Both the position numbers and the translations under genes were made by a program. Below, piece by piece: positions 9,929-19,390 of a stretch of 57,315 bases of DNA. Position 1 is the first letter of the stretch. The number at the start of each line of letters is the position of its first letter. The notes beneath the pieces are model-generated. The model searched no databases. It saw nothing but the letters and a program-made list of their open reading frames with translations, and had not been told where the DNA came from. Origin of the DNA: Prevotella sp. UBA2444 (lineage in GTDB: Bacteria; Bacteroidota; Bacteroidia; Bacteroidales; Bacteroidaceae). The DNA is taken from NCBI GenBank assembly GCA_002342665.1, contig DDQK01000030.1, forward strand, positions 1-57,315, given 5' to 3'.

Positions 9929-10975
9929 TTAATATAATAAGGAACGCATGGTTTCGAGTTTTGCCTCGGTCTCGAGCCACTCCTGCTCGAGGATGCTGTC
10001 TTTGAGCAGTCCTCCGCCAGCATAGAGGTGGTACTGACAGCCCTCGATGTTCATGCAGCGGAGAGAGACGTAGAGGTGGGTGGAGGGAAGAGGGGAACAG
10101 ATACTGAGGAGTCCCATGAACCCACTGTAGTAGCGACGAGGCGTATGCTCGTTGTGGGTGATGAAGCGGAAGGCATCCTGCTTGGGCAGTCCGCAGACGG
10201 CTGGTGTGGGATGGAGCGCCTGCAGCAGGTCGCCCACATGAAGGGAATCGGGAAGCGTGAAGGTGAAGTCACTGCGCAGATGGACGAGGTTAGCCGCACG
10301 GACGGTGCGGGGGCCCTCTTCACGGAAGTCGCCTGTGAACCGTTCGAGGCACTCCGTCAGATAAGTGGCCACATAGCGTTGTTCCTGGATGTTCTTGGTA
10401 CTCCAGGTGACGGTCTCTCCCTCGCCCTGCAACTGGTCAGCCTCCAACTTCATGGTGCCCGCAAGGGCGATGGTACGCCACTGGGGGCCGTCATTCTCGA
10501 GCAGAATCTCAGGTGTCGCCGTCAGCCAATAGCCTGACAGGGAGGTATAGACGAGAGAGATGAACAACCGGGGATATCGCTGGCAGGCCCTGAAGAAGAG
10601 TTCTTCGGGAGCAAGGGGACAGGCGGTGCTCTCGTCGGCACAGCGCGCAAGGACTATCTTTCGGAAAGTGCCAGACAGCAACTGAGCGTGGAAATTGGCA
10701 AAATCGACGGCGTATGAGGGGGAGGGGGAAGATATCCCGGATTTTCCGGATAAAACGGATAAGCCGGATTTCCCGGGTAGAGGATACGCTTCGACAGCAT
10801 CGGGACGGATGAGGAGGACTGGCTGATCCGGACGGATGTCGAAAGGAGCCACGACAAAACCCTCGCGACCGTTGAGCTGTGCACACGAGAGCAGTGCCTC
10901 AGGCTCGCCGCTGGCCTGCCGGATACGTACGTAATGGTCTGCATGAGGCAGGCGATAAAGAGCCCATGCTGCCAT
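9929..10975 (-). CDS. menF: Isochorismate synthase
   Basis: 348 residues from ATG 10975, whose first base overlaps the TGA of the upstream thioesterase (TGATG). It converts chorismate to isochorismate for MenD. The C-terminal chorismate-binding domain shows FRKIVLARC, PEILLENDG, ALAGTMKLE, the ETVTWSTKNIQEQRYV region (Mg-binding Glu), LHPTPAVCGLPKQDA and the final YAGGGLLKDSILEQEW, as in MenF/EntC. The protein is shorter than many (about 430), mainly through a reduced N-terminus. Residues near 75-95 (GKSGLSVLSGKSGISSPSP) are encoded by a 9-bp tandem repeat and look like a recent in-frame expansion. Confidence 0.92.
   Translation of the reverse strand: MAAWALYRLPHADHYVRIRQASGEPEALLSCAQLNGREGFVVAPFDIRPDQPVLLIRPDAVEAYPLPGKSGLSVLSGKSGISSPSPSYAVDFANFHAQLLSGTFRKIVLARCADESTACPLAPEELFFRACQRYPRLFISLVYTSLSGYWLTATPEILLENDGPQWRTIALAGTMKLEADQLQGEGETVTWSTKNIQEQRYVATYLTECLERFTGDFREEGPRTVRAANLVHLRSDFTFTLPDSLHVGDLLQALHPTPAVCGLPKQDAFRFITHNEHTPRRYYSGFMGLLSICSPLPSTHLYVSLRCMNIEGCQYHLYAGGGLLKDSILEQEWLETEAKLETMRSLLY
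10737..10772. repeat. 9-bp tandem repeat within menF, 4 copies
   Basis: CCGGATTTT, CCGGATAAA, ACGGATAAG, CCGGATTTC in a row. The period of nine keeps the reading frame and adds a Gly/Ser/Lys-rich loop to isochorismate synthase. Confidence 0.75.
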
Positions 10976-11388
10976 CACCTCTTCTGTTTGATGATGTAGT
11001 TAGTGACTCGGACATTGGAGATGAGTTCGCCCGAAGTGTCCTTGATATCCACATTCCACACATGGAGGGTGGAACCCTTGTGGAGCAGACGGGCATAGGC
11101 CGTGACGGTATCGCCCTCGGCCACTGCCTTGACATGGCTGCCACTGACCTCGATGCCCACACAGGCACAGCCGGGACAGAGGCTGCAGGAACCCACTCCC
11201 GCCACATTCTCAGCCAAGGCCAGCGAGGCACCGCCACTGAGGAAGCCGAAGGGCTGACGGTTGCGCTCATCGACTCGCATGCATGCCTTACAAGTATCGT
11301 CCTCTGGGGTGGAGAGAAACTCCATCCCGAGGGCGGTACTCAGGTTAGGCTTATCGTTGATAATCTGTTTGATTTTCTCTACGTCCAT
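10975..11388 (-). CDS. Hotdog-fold acyl-CoA thioesterase (probable DHNA-CoA thioesterase)
   Basis: 137 residues; start MDVEKIKQII (ATG 11388) five bases after the upstream ROK stop. It belongs to the PaaI/YbdB-type hotdog family: GMEF, RVDERNRQPFGFLSGGASLALAENVAG (the HGG-type helix region, with SGG in place of HGG) and the late GSTLHVWNVDIKD strand. In Bacteroidota this gene usually accompanies menF/menD, and it probably hydrolyses 1,4-dihydroxy-2-naphthoyl-CoA in menaquinone synthesis. The specific substrate is inferred from the neighbours only. It overlaps menF by one base. Confidence 0.82.
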   Translation of the reverse strand: MDVEKIKQIINDKPNLSTALGMEFLSTPEDDTCKACMRVDERNRQPFGFLSGGASLALAENVAGVGSCSLCPGCACVGIEVSGSHVKAVAEGDTVTAYARLLHKGSTLHVWNVDIKDTSGELISNVRVTNYIIKQKR

Positions 11389-11393
11389 CCTCC

Positions 11394-12374
11394 TTACTTG
11401 AACAAAGAATACTCTGGCACACTCCATGCGAGGGCACTGGCACCCAACACGTCGCGCTCGCGGTCGTCGAGTTGCGAGATAATGATTTTCACCTTGCCCC
11501 GCATATTGCAGAACACATGACTCTCGAAGGACTCATAGGCCGGGTCGACAAGCCACTTGCCTGCATGAGAGATACCTCCTGTGAGGATGATGGCCTGAGG
11601 ATTGACGACGGAAGCATAGTTGGCCAGTCCCAAGCCGAGGATATAGCCCGTACGACGGAAGGTCTCGATGGCCAAGGCATCTCCCTGATCGCAACAGTCT
11701 TTGATGATATGGGGCGTAAGCTTCGTCATGCCCCTCATCAGCGAGGGAGCGTCGCTCTCGGCCATCAGTTCCTGAGCCGTGAGCACAATGCCTGCTGCTC
11801 CCACATAAGCCTCCAGACAGCCATGACTGCCACAGCCACAGAGACGGCCCCGGTCTATGACACAGGTATGCCCAAACTCACCGGCATAGCCGTCGTGTCC
11901 GCGATGCTCGAAGCCTGAAGAGAAGAAGCAGCTGCCGATGCCGACGCCCAGACTGACGACGATGAAGTTCTGCATGCCATGGGCACTGCCGAAGGCATGC
12001 TCGCCGAGGGCAGAGATATGGGCATCGTTGGACAGGCCAACAGCCAGTCCGACACGCTCCCTGAGCATCACTGCCAGGGGGATGACGCCCTTCCAAGGCA
12101 GATTGGCAGCATTCTCAATACAGCCTGACACCGTGCTGGCACTGGGGGCACTCACACCGATGGAACGGATGGTCTCGTAGCCACCATTATTCTCTACCAA
12201 CATAATAATTTTCTCACTCAGTATACCAACGAACTCATCCACATTGGGATACTCATAGGTGGGGAACGACTCCTCGGCAAGGATGTTGCCGCGTATATCG
12301 ACAATAGCGTAGGTGGTACGCTCATTGCTGATATCGACACCCACAACTCGAGACTTTAACGCATATTCTTCCAT
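11394..12374 (-). CDS. ROK-family protein 1 of 3
   Basis: 326 residues. It has the ROK zinc motif (HTCV followed by CGCGSHGCLE) and the SNDAHISALGEHAFG segment with the catalytic-base Asp (Asp117) retained. The N-terminal phosphate loop is GVDISNERTTY, not the usual DxGGT, so sugar-kinase activity is doubtful. There is no N-terminal HTH, so it is not a typical ROK repressor either. Third gene of an operon with two paralogs upstream and the thioesterase, menF and menD downstream (gap 5 bases). It could be a sugar kinase with altered nucleotide binding or a sugar-sensing protein. Confidence 0.85.
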   Translation of the reverse strand: MEEYALKSRVVGVDISNERTTYAIVDIRGNILAEESFPTYEYPNVDEFVGILSEKIIMLVENNGGYETIRSIGVSAPSASTVSGCIENAANLPWKGVIPLAVMLRERVGLAVGLSNDAHISALGEHAFGSAHGMQNFIVVSLGVGIGSCFFSSGFEHRGHDGYAGEFGHTCVIDRGRLCGCGSHGCLEAYVGAAGIVLTAQELMAESDAPSLMRGMTKLTPHIIKDCCDQGDALAIETFRRTGYILGLGLANYASVVNPQAIILTGGISHAGKWLVDPAYESFESHVFCNMRGKVKIIISQLDDRERDVLGASALAWSVPEYSLFK

Positions 12375-12402
12375 GACCCTAATATTCTCTACTAACTATT
12401 TC

Positions 12403-13386
12403 TTATTTAAACAACGAGTACTCCTTGACGTCCCACGCCAGCGCACTGGCTCCAAGCACATCGCGCTCGCCCTCCTTGAGGATGGATACGAGCAGACGGG
12501 TGGCTCCGCGCACATTGTGGAACACATGCTCTTCGAACGAAGCACGCATCGGCTTGAGCAACCACTTACCAGCCTGGGTGATGTCGCCAGTGAGGATGAT
12601 GGCCTCGGGATTGAGCATCGATGCATAGTTGGCAAGGCCCAGCCCCAATATGAATCCCACGCGGCGGAAGGCCTCTATGGCCACACGGTCGCCCTTGTCG
12701 CAGCAGTCAGCAATGGTCCTCACATCGAGCACTTCGAGATCGCTCATCAGCGTGGGAGAGCCTTCGGCAATCAGCTCCTCAGCCGTCTTTACCAGTCCGC
12801 GATCGGAGGCATACGTCTCCAAACACCCTTGACGCCCGCAACCGCACTGCCGCCCGTCGGGCACCACACAGGTATGGCCCACCTCGCCGGCGAAGCCATT
12901 GACACCCAGATGGGGCATGCCGTTGATGAAGATACAACTGCCCAGTCCACCATGACTGACGGAAACGACAATGAAGTCCTTCATGCCATGGGCACTGCCA
13001 TAAGCTTTCTCGCCCAAAGCAGTAATATGGGCATCGTTGGCCAGCGCCACAGCCAGTCCGAGCCTGTCCTGCAGCATAGCTGCCAGGGGCACGACACCCT
13101 TCCACGGCATATTGGGCGCATTCTCGATACAGCCCGTAAGGAAATTGCCGCTGGGGGCACTGATACCTACAGAGCGTACCTGCTCATAGCCACCGTTTTC
13201 TTCGACGAGCATGACGATACGCTCGCTCAACTCTGTGACAAAGTCGGAAACATTAGGATAGTCGGCGGTACTGAAATAATCCTGTGCAATAATCTCACCC
13301 CTGACATCCACCAGGGCGTATGTGGTCTTCGTCTCACGGACATCAATACCGACAACACGGGTTTTAATCTTGTCAACTGCTTCCAT
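12403..13386 (-). CDS. ROK-family protein 2 of 3
   Basis: 327 residues from ATG 13386 (MEAVDKIKTRVVGIDV), five bases after the stop of ROK 3. Zinc motif HTCVVPDGRQCGCGRQGCLE; catalytic-base region ANDAHITALGEKAYG with Asp118 present. The phosphate loop reads GIDVRETKTTY instead of DxGGT. It is about as similar to ROK 1 and ROK 3 as they are to each other and ends with the same VKEYSLFK, which points to tandem duplication. Function unassigned. Confidence 0.85.
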   Translation of the reverse strand: MEAVDKIKTRVVGIDVRETKTTYALVDVRGEIIAQDYFSTADYPNVSDFVTELSERIVMLVEENGGYEQVRSVGISAPSGNFLTGCIENAPNMPWKGVVPLAAMLQDRLGLAVALANDAHITALGEKAYGSAHGMKDFIVVSVSHGGLGSCIFINGMPHLGVNGFAGEVGHTCVVPDGRQCGCGRQGCLETYASDRGLVKTAEELIAEGSPTLMSDLEVLDVRTIADCCDKGDRVAIEAFRRVGFILGLGLANYASMLNPEAIILTGDITQAGKWLLKPMRASFEEHVFHNVRGATRLLVSILKEGERDVLGASALAWDVKEYSLFK

Positions 13387-13391
13387 GGCTG

Positions 13392-14375
13392 TTAGTCCTT
13401 GAACAATGAATACTCCTTTACATCCCATGCCAGCACACTGGCTCCCAGTACGTCGCGCTCACGGTCGTCAAGCTCAGAGGTGAGGAATTTCACCTTACCT
13501 TGTATATTATGGAACACGTGACGCTCGAAAGAATCCATCGCGGGTTCCATCAGCCACTTGCCGGCCCTGGGTATGCCGCCAGTGAAGATGATGGCCTCGG
13601 GATTCACCACAGAGGCATAGTTGGCCAGGCCCAAGCCCAGCATCTCGCCCGTGCGGCGAAAGACCTCGATGGCCAGCTTATCCCCTTCGTTACACATCTG
13701 GGCAATGATCTTTGGCGTGAGTTTCTCGGCCTTGCGCATCAGCGAAGGCTCGCTGGTCTCTGCCAGCACCTCACGGGCAGTGCGAACAATTCCCTTGGCT
13801 GCAGTATAGGTCTCCAGGCAGCCCCTGTTGCCACAGCCGCACAGACGACCATCGTGGCGCACACAGGTGTGACCCACCTCGCCGGCATAACCCTCATAGC
13901 CCAGGTTCACTGCGCCATTGGAAAAGATACAGCTGCCCAGACCGCTGCCGAGGGTGATAATGATAAAATCCTTCATGCCATGGGCACAGCCGAAGGCATG
14001 CTCGCCAAGAGCTACCACATGGGCATTGTTGGCCACCGCAACGGCCAGCCCCAAACGGTCGCGCAAGAGTGCTGCCAGGGGGATGACACCCTTCCATGGC
14101 AGATTGGCTGCATTGACGATACTGCCCGTCTGGAAGTTGGCGCTTGGACAGCTGATACCCACCGAACGGATAGTTTCGTACCCCCCGTTCAGCTCCACCA
14201 GCGCAATGATACGCTCGCTGAGGGCAGTCACGAAACTGCCGATATCCGAGAACTCTTCTGTGGGGAAACTATCCTTTGCGATAATGTTTCCCCTGACATC
14301 TACTACGGCATAGGTTGTCTCCTCAAGACTGATGTCTACCCCTACGACGCGTTTCTTAACAGTTGTCTGATCCAT
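13392..14375 (-). CDS. ROK-family protein 3 of 3, catalytic Asp replaced by Asn
   Basis: 327 residues; start MDQTTVKKRV (ATG 14375), because codons upstream cover the promoter. Zinc motif HTCVRHDGRLCGCGNRGCLE is intact. In the catalytic-base segment it has ANNAHVVALGE where its paralogs have NDAH: Asn117 replaces Asp (AAT for GAT, one base). With the degenerate GVDISLEETTY phosphate loop this protein is probably not an active kinase. First gene of the operon, 27 bases from a strong promoter. It may be a regulatory or sugar-binding subunit. Confidence 0.85.
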   Translation of the reverse strand: MDQTTVKKRVVGVDISLEETTYAVVDVRGNIIAKDSFPTEEFSDIGSFVTALSERIIALVELNGGYETIRSVGISCPSANFQTGSIVNAANLPWKGVIPLAALLRDRLGLAVAVANNAHVVALGEHAFGCAHGMKDFIIITLGSGLGSCIFSNGAVNLGYEGYAGEVGHTCVRHDGRLCGCGNRGCLETYTAAKGIVRTAREVLAETSEPSLMRKAEKLTPKIIAQMCNEGDKLAIEVFRRTGEMLGLGLANYASVVNPEAIIFTGGIPRAGKWLMEPAMDSFERHVFHNIQGKVKFLTSELDDRERDVLGASVLAWDVKEYSLFKD

Positions 14376-14401
14376 TATTCGCCTTCTAGTTATTCGTGGC
14401 A

Positions 14402-14433
14402 CAAAAATAGGAATAATTTTGATACCAACCAAA
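14402..14433 (-). promoter_or_regulatory. Promoter of ROK-men operon
   Basis: On the minus strand TTTG (14,430-14,433), 20 bases, then TATTTTTG (14,402-14,409): a full match to the Bacteroidota primary sigma pattern. The ATG of ROK 3 follows after 26 bases. Confidence 0.75.
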
Positions 14434-14492
14434 TCTTTCACGTTTTTTTTGCAAATATTTACCCAAAAGTAGGTTTTTTCGGGAATATTTTG

Positions 14493-14500
14493 TAACTTTG
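14493..14500 (+). promoter_or_regulatory. -7 element upstream of lysS
   Basis: TAACTTTG, 35 bases before the lysS ATG. No convincing TTTG at -33. It is divergent from the ROK-men promoter. Confidence 0.5.
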
Positions 14501-14535
14501 CAGCCACAATCAGTATTATATTCGAATATTATTAC

Positions 14536-16263
14536 ATGAACGTTTTAGAATTAAGCGAACAGGAAATCGGCAGGCGGGAGAGTCTGCAGGAGTTGCGCAA
14601 GATGGGTATCAACCCCTATCCAGCCGCAGAATTCCCCACCAACGCCTTCTCGACAGACATCAAGGAGGAATTCAAGGAAGAGGACAACCGCGAGGTCACT
14701 ATTGCAGGTCGTATGATGAGCCGTCGCGTGATGGGCAAGGCCAGTTTTGCAGAGTTGCAGGACTCTAAGGGCCGTATTCAGGTATACATCACACGCGATG
14801 ACATCTGCCCCGGCGAAAACAAGGATTTATACAACAATGTATTCAAGCGCCTGCTCGACATCGGCGACTTCATCGGCGTAAAGGGTACCGTGTTCCGCAC
14901 ACAGACTGGCGAGATCAGCGTGCATGCCAAGGAGCTGACACTGCTCTCGAAGAGTCTCAAACCGCTGCCCATCGTGAAATATAAGGACGGCGTGGCCTAC
15001 GACAAGTTCGACGACCCGGAACTGCGCTACCGCCAGCGCTACGTCGACCTGGTGGTCAACGATGGCGTGAAAGAGACCTTCCTGCAAAGGGCCACGGTGA
15101 TCCGCACCATCAGGAAAGTCCTGGATGACGCCGGATACACCGAGGTGGAGACCCCCACCCTGCAGATGATTGCCGGAGGAGCCTCTGCGCGCCCCTTTAT
15201 CACGCATTTCAATGCCCTGGATCAGGACATGTACATGCGTATAGCCACGGAGCTCTACCTGAAGCGCCTCATCGTGGGCGGCTTCGAGGGTGTCTACGAG
15301 ATTGGCAAGAACTTCCGCAACGAGGGTATGGACCGCAACCACAACCCCGAGTTCACCTGCATGGAACTTTACGTACAGTATAAGGACTACAACTGGATGA
15401 TGTCGTTCACCGAGAAGCTGCTCGAGACTGTCTGCATAGCCGTCAACGGCAAGGCCGAGCGCGAGATCGACGGACAGATAGTCTCCTTCAAGGCCCCGTA
15501 TCGCCGTCTGCCCATCCTTGAAGCCATCAAGGAGAAGACAGGCTTCGACTGCGAGGGAAAGAGTGAGGAAGATATTCGCCAGTTCTGCCTCTCGAAGGGC
15601 ATGGACGTAGACGAGACCATGGGCAAGGGAAAGCTTATCGACGAGCTCTTCGGTGAGTTCTGCGAGGGCACCTTCATCCAGCCGACCTTCATCACCGACT
15701 ATCCCGTGGAGATGTCGCCCCTGACGAAGATGCACCGTTCGAAGCCCGGACTCACAGAGCGCTTCGAACTGATGGTGAACGGCAAGGAACTGGCCAATGC
15801 CTACTCAGAGCTCAACGACCCCATCGACCAGGAGGAGCGCTTCATAGAGCAGATGCGCCTGGCTGACAAGGGCGACGACGAGGCGATGATCATCGACCAG
15901 GATTTCCTCCGCGCCCTGCAGTACGGCATGCCTCCCACCTCCGGCATCGGCATCGGCATCGACCGTCTGGTCATGCTCATGACAGGCAAGACATTCATCC
16001 AGGAAGTGCTTTTCTTCCCGCAGATGAAACCCGAGAAGAAAATGCCTCAGAGCACCATTGCCGAATGGGCTGAGATCGGTGTCGGCGAGGAATGGGTGCC
16101 CGTGCTTCGCAAGGCAGGTTTCAACCTCATACAGAACATCAAGGAGGAGAAGCCCCAGGGTCTGCAGCAGAAGATTGGCGACATCGTCAAGAAGTACAAG
16201 CTCGAGATGCAGAAACCCAGCGTCGACGAAGTCGCTGCCTGGATTGAATCTGCAAATCAATAA
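14536..16263 (+). CDS. lysS: Lysyl-tRNA synthetase, class II
   Basis: 575 residues, cytoplasmic, charges tRNA-Lys. N-terminal OB-fold anticodon domain (about 55-150: VTIAGRMMSRRVMGKASFAELQD), then the class II core: motif 1 near residue 175 (PELRYRQRYVDLV), motif 2 around FEGVYEIGKNFRNEGMDRNHNPEFT and motif 3 GIGIGIDRLVMLM. About 70 residues after motif 3 (EEWVPVLRKAGF to IESANQ) form a C-terminal extension longer than in the E. coli enzyme, common in Bacteroidales. First gene of a run with gpsA, cytidylate-kinase-like, pgi and HAD genes. Confidence 0.97.
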   Translation: MNVLELSEQEIGRRESLQELRKMGINPYPAAEFPTNAFSTDIKEEFKEEDNREVTIAGRMMSRRVMGKASFAELQDSKGRIQVYITRDDICPGENKDLYNNVFKRLLDIGDFIGVKGTVFRTQTGEISVHAKELTLLSKSLKPLPIVKYKDGVAYDKFDDPELRYRQRYVDLVVNDGVKETFLQRATVIRTIRKVLDDAGYTEVETPTLQMIAGGASARPFITHFNALDQDMYMRIATELYLKRLIVGGFEGVYEIGKNFRNEGMDRNHNPEFTCMELYVQYKDYNWMMSFTEKLLETVCIAVNGKAEREIDGQIVSFKAPYRRLPILEAIKEKTGFDCEGKSEEDIRQFCLSKGMDVDETMGKGKLIDELFGEFCEGTFIQPTFITDYPVEMSPLTKMHRSKPGLTERFELMVNGKELANAYSELNDPIDQEERFIEQMRLADKGDDEAMIIDQDFLRALQYGMPPTSGIGIGIDRLVMLMTGKTFIQEVLFFPQMKPEKKMPQSTIAEWAEIGVGEEWVPVLRKAGFNLIQNIKEEKPQGLQQKIGDIVKKYKLEMQKPSVDEVAAWIESANQ

Positions 16264-16297
16264 GTCCGTGTTAATCCGTGTAATCCGTGCCTAAAAG

Positions 16298-17293
16298 ATG
16301 TACGACTGCGGTAAGATAGCGATCATCGGAGGCGGTAGCTGGGCGACAGCGATAGCCAAGATTGTGGTGCAGCACACGCACCACATCGGCTGGTATATGC
16401 GGCGCGACGACCGTATCGACGAGTTCCGTCGCATGGGACACAATCCCGCCTATCTGACAAGCGTACACTTCAACACCGACGAGATACAGTTTGAGAGCGA
16501 CATCAACAGGATTGCGCAGCAGTACGACACGCTGGTGTTCGTTACCCCTTCACCTTATCTCAAGAGTCACCTGAAGAAACTCAAGACCCGTATCCGCGAC
16601 AAGTTCGTCATCACAGCCATCAAAGGTATCGTGCCCGACGAGAATCTGGTATGCTCAGAGTATTTCCATCAGGTATTCGACCTGCCATATCAGAACCTGG
16701 CCTGCATCGGAGGGCCCTCGCACGCTGAGGAGGTGGCCTTGGAGCGTCTCTCCTACCTCACCGTGGGCTGTGCCGACAGAGAGAAGGCGCAGGCATTCGC
16801 CGAAGTGCTCACCAGCGATTACATCAAGACGAAGACATCCACCGACGTCATCGGCATCGAGTACTCATCAGTGCTGAAGAATGTCTACGCCATCGCTGCA
16901 GGCATCTGTAACGGTCTGAAGTACGGCGACAACTTTCAGGCCGTACTCATGGCCAATGCCGTACAGGAGATGAACCGTTTCCTCACGGCCGTACACCCCA
17001 TCGAGCGCAACGCCTATGACTCCGTCTATCTCGGCGACCTGCTCGTGACGGGCTACTCCAACTTCTCGCGCAACCGCACCTTCGGCACCATGATCGGAAA
17101 AGGCTATTCCGTCAAGACAGCGCAGATAGAGATGGAGATGATTGCCGAAGGATACTTCGGCACCAAGTGTATGAAGGAGATTAACCGTCACTGGCACGTC
17201 AACATGCCTATCCTCGATGCTATATATAATATATTGTACGAGCGTATCGCGCCACAGATTGAAATCAAACTGCTCACCGATTCATTCCGGTAG
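16298..17293 (+). CDS. gpsA: NAD(P)H-dependent glycerol-3-phosphate dehydrogenase
   Basis: 331 residues. Reduces dihydroxyacetone phosphate to glycerol-3-phosphate for phospholipid synthesis. N-terminal Rossmann motif IIGGGSWATAIAKIV, substrate-site GPSHAEEVA with the following lysine-containing helix, and SSVLKNVYAIAAGICNGLKYGDN (catalytic Lys region), as in GpsA. Thirty-four bases after lysS, same strand; co-transcription is likely. Confidence 0.95.
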   Translation: MYDCGKIAIIGGGSWATAIAKIVVQHTHHIGWYMRRDDRIDEFRRMGHNPAYLTSVHFNTDEIQFESDINRIAQQYDTLVFVTPSPYLKSHLKKLKTRIRDKFVITAIKGIVPDENLVCSEYFHQVFDLPYQNLACIGGPSHAEEVALERLSYLTVGCADREKAQAFAEVLTSDYIKTKTSTDVIGIEYSSVLKNVYAIAAGICNGLKYGDNFQAVLMANAVQEMNRFLTAVHPIERNAYDSVYLGDLLVTGYSNFSRNRTFGTMIGKGYSVKTAQIEMEMIAEGYFGTKCMKEINRHWHVNMPILDAIYNILYERIAPQIEIKLLTDSFR

Positions 17294-17356
17294 AAACAAA
17301 ACCGCTCAACAATTCATTCCAATAGAAATTAAGTAAGAACCAAAAAATTTCAGAAT

Positions 17357-18010
17357 ATGAAACTAAATGAGAAATACGTGATTTCGATTAACCGCGAACT
17401 GGGTTCCGGTGGTCGTACCGTGGGCGAAAAGCTGGCCCGACGACTTGGTGTGGTGTTTTACGACAAGGCACTCATTAAAGCACTGACAAAGCATTATAAC
17501 CTCACGGTTGAGGAAATAGAACGGCTGAAAGGACAGAATACCAGTTGGTGGACTGACTTAGCACGTCACATCATCCCATTCTACGATGCTGCTAAGTCGG
17601 AGTACTATCACATAACGAGTAAGGACATGACTGACAAGCCTCTCACGACTGAGGAAATGTTCAAGGTCGAGACATGCGTCCTGAAGGATATTGCCAACAA
17701 CGAATCGTGTGTCGTTGCGGGACGAAGTGGCTTCTTCATTTTCCGCAATATTCCAAACCATCTCAGTGTCCTCATTCAGGCACCTATGAAAAATCGTATT
17801 GAGCGTGTCATGAAAAAGCAGGAAAAGAACGCCACCGACGCTCAAAAACTTATAGAGCAGGTTGACCGTATGCGCGAGAACTACATTAAACGCTATACAG
17901 GCACATCGCGTTACGACACCCGTAACTACGACCTTGTCATCAATATGGAAGACCTTACTGAAGACGAAGCCGTGGACATCATCATGGGCTATATCGAGAA
18001 ACAACAATAA
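17357..18010 (+). CDS. Cytidylate-kinase-like protein
   Basis: 217 residues of the cytidylate-kinase-2 type. The N-terminus ISINRELGSGGRTVGEKLARRLG replaces a classical P-loop with GSGGRTVG. Then come YDKALI, a variable helical segment (HIIPFYDAAK), VVAGRSGFFIF (lid/NMP region) and C-terminal RYTGTSRYDTRNYDLVINME. Family members usually phosphorylate CMP or are uncharacterised stand-alone kinases. It is AT-richer than lysS or pgi. Sits between gpsA and pgi; the true substrate is not evident. Confidence 0.85.
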   Translation: MKLNEKYVISINRELGSGGRTVGEKLARRLGVVFYDKALIKALTKHYNLTVEEIERLKGQNTSWWTDLARHIIPFYDAAKSEYYHITSKDMTDKPLTTEEMFKVETCVLKDIANNESCVVAGRSGFFIFRNIPNHLSVLIQAPMKNRIERVMKKQEKNATDAQKLIEQVDRMRENYIKRYTGTSRYDTRNYDLVINMEDLTEDEAVDIIMGYIEKQQ

Positions 18011-18034
18011 ATATTATTTTAACTTAACAAGAAA

Positions 18035-19390
18035 ATGAGTAACATCAAACTTGACATCACCAAGGCTGCCTGCTTCCTCAAGGCAGGCGCAGTAGAGGCT
18101 TTCGAGCCACAGGTAAAGGCCGCACAGCAGGCCCTTGAGGACGGAACATGTCCTGGTAACGACTTCCTGGGGTGGCTCCATCTGCCCAGCAGCATCACCC
18201 CCGCTTTCATCGATGAACTGCAGGCATGTGCCAACACGCTCCGCGAGAACTGCGAAGCCATCGTCGTAGCCGGTATCGGAGGCAGCTATCTGGGTGCACG
18301 GGCCGTCATCGAGGCCCTTGGCAACTCATTTGCCTGGCTCGTTCAGGATAAGAAGAACCCCACTATCCTCTTTGCAGGAAACAATATCGGCGAGGACTAT
18401 CTGTTCGAGCTGACCTCCTATCTGAAGGACAAGAAGTTCGGCGTGATCAACATCTCCAAGAGCGGTACCACCACCGAGACCGCCCTCACCTTCCGTCTGC
18501 TGAAAAAGCAGTGCGAAGAGCAGCGCGGCAAGGAGGAAGCCAGGAAAGTGATTGTGGCCGTCACCGATGCCAAGCGTGGTGCAGCCCGCACCTGCGCCGA
18601 CAAGGAGGGCTACAAGAGCTTCATCATCCCCGATAACGTGGGCGGACGCTTCTCAGTACTTACTCCCGTGGGCCTGCTGCCCATTGCCTGCGCAGGCTTC
18701 GACATCAAGGAGCTCGTTGGCGGTGCCAAGGATATGGAAAAGGCCTGTGGCAAGGATGTGCCCTTCGCCGAGAACCCCGCAGCCCAGTATGCCGCCGTGC
18801 GCAACGGCCTCTATCAGAGCGGCAAGAAGATTGAGATCATGGTCAACTTCCAGCCGAAGCTCCATTTCATGAGCGAGTGGTGGAAGCAGCTCTACGGCGA
18901 GAGCGAGGGTAAGGACAAGAAGGGCATCTTCCCCGCATCGGTAGACTTCACCACCGATCTGCACTCCATGGGACAGTGGATCCAGGACGGCGAGCGCACC
19001 ATCTTCGAGACCGTCATCAGCGTCGAGGAGCCCGAGAAGAAACTGCTCTTCCCCTCTGACGAGGAGAATCTCGACGGACTGAACTTCCTGGCCGGCAAGC
19101 GTGTCGACGAGGTGAACAAGATGGCTGAGCTGGGTACTCGCCTGGCCCATGTCGACGGCGGCGTGCCCAACATCCGCATCACCATGCCTCGCCTCAACGA
19201 GCGTTATCTCGGACAACTCATCTATTTCTTCGAGATTGCCTGCGGCATCAGCGGCAATATTCTCGGCGTAAATCCCTTCAACCAGCCAGGTGTGGAGGCT
19301 TACAAGAAGAACATGTTCGCCCTGCTCGACAAGCCTGGCTACGAGGCTGACTCGAAGGCTATCAAGGAAAGGCTGGCAAAGGAGGCATAA
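18035..19390 (+). CDS. pgi: Glucose-6-phosphate isomerase
   Basis: 451 residues, the short bacterial form. Interconverts glucose-6-phosphate and fructose-6-phosphate. Motifs: [32 protein letters not shown] (phosphate loop), [17 protein letters not shown], and a [21 protein letters not shown] stretch with the catalytic Glu. The C-terminal part ([19 protein letters not shown]) holds the catalytic Lys. It ends TAATG with the next start overlapping by one base, so translation of the HAD gene is coupled. Confidence 0.97.
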   Translation: MSNIKLDITKAACFLKAGAVEAFEPQVKAAQQALEDGTCPGNDFLGWLHLPSSITPAFIDELQACANTLRENCEAIVVAGIGGSYLGARAVIEALGNSFAWLVQDKKNPTILFAGNNIGEDYLFELTSYLKDKKFGVINISKSGTTTETALTFRLLKKQCEEQRGKEEARKVIVAVTDAKRGAARTCADKEGYKSFIIPDNVGGRFSVLTPVGLLPIACAGFDIKELVGGAKDMEKACGKDVPFAENPAAQYAAVRNGLYQSGKKIEIMVNFQPKLHFMSEWWKQLYGESEGKDKKGIFPASVDFTTDLHSMGQWIQDGERTIFETVISVEEPEKKLLFPSDEENLDGLNFLAGKRVDEVNKMAELGTRLAHVDGGVPNIRITMPRLNERYLGQLIYFFEIACGISGNILGVNPFNQPGVEAYKKNMFALLDKPGYEADSKAIKERLAKEA

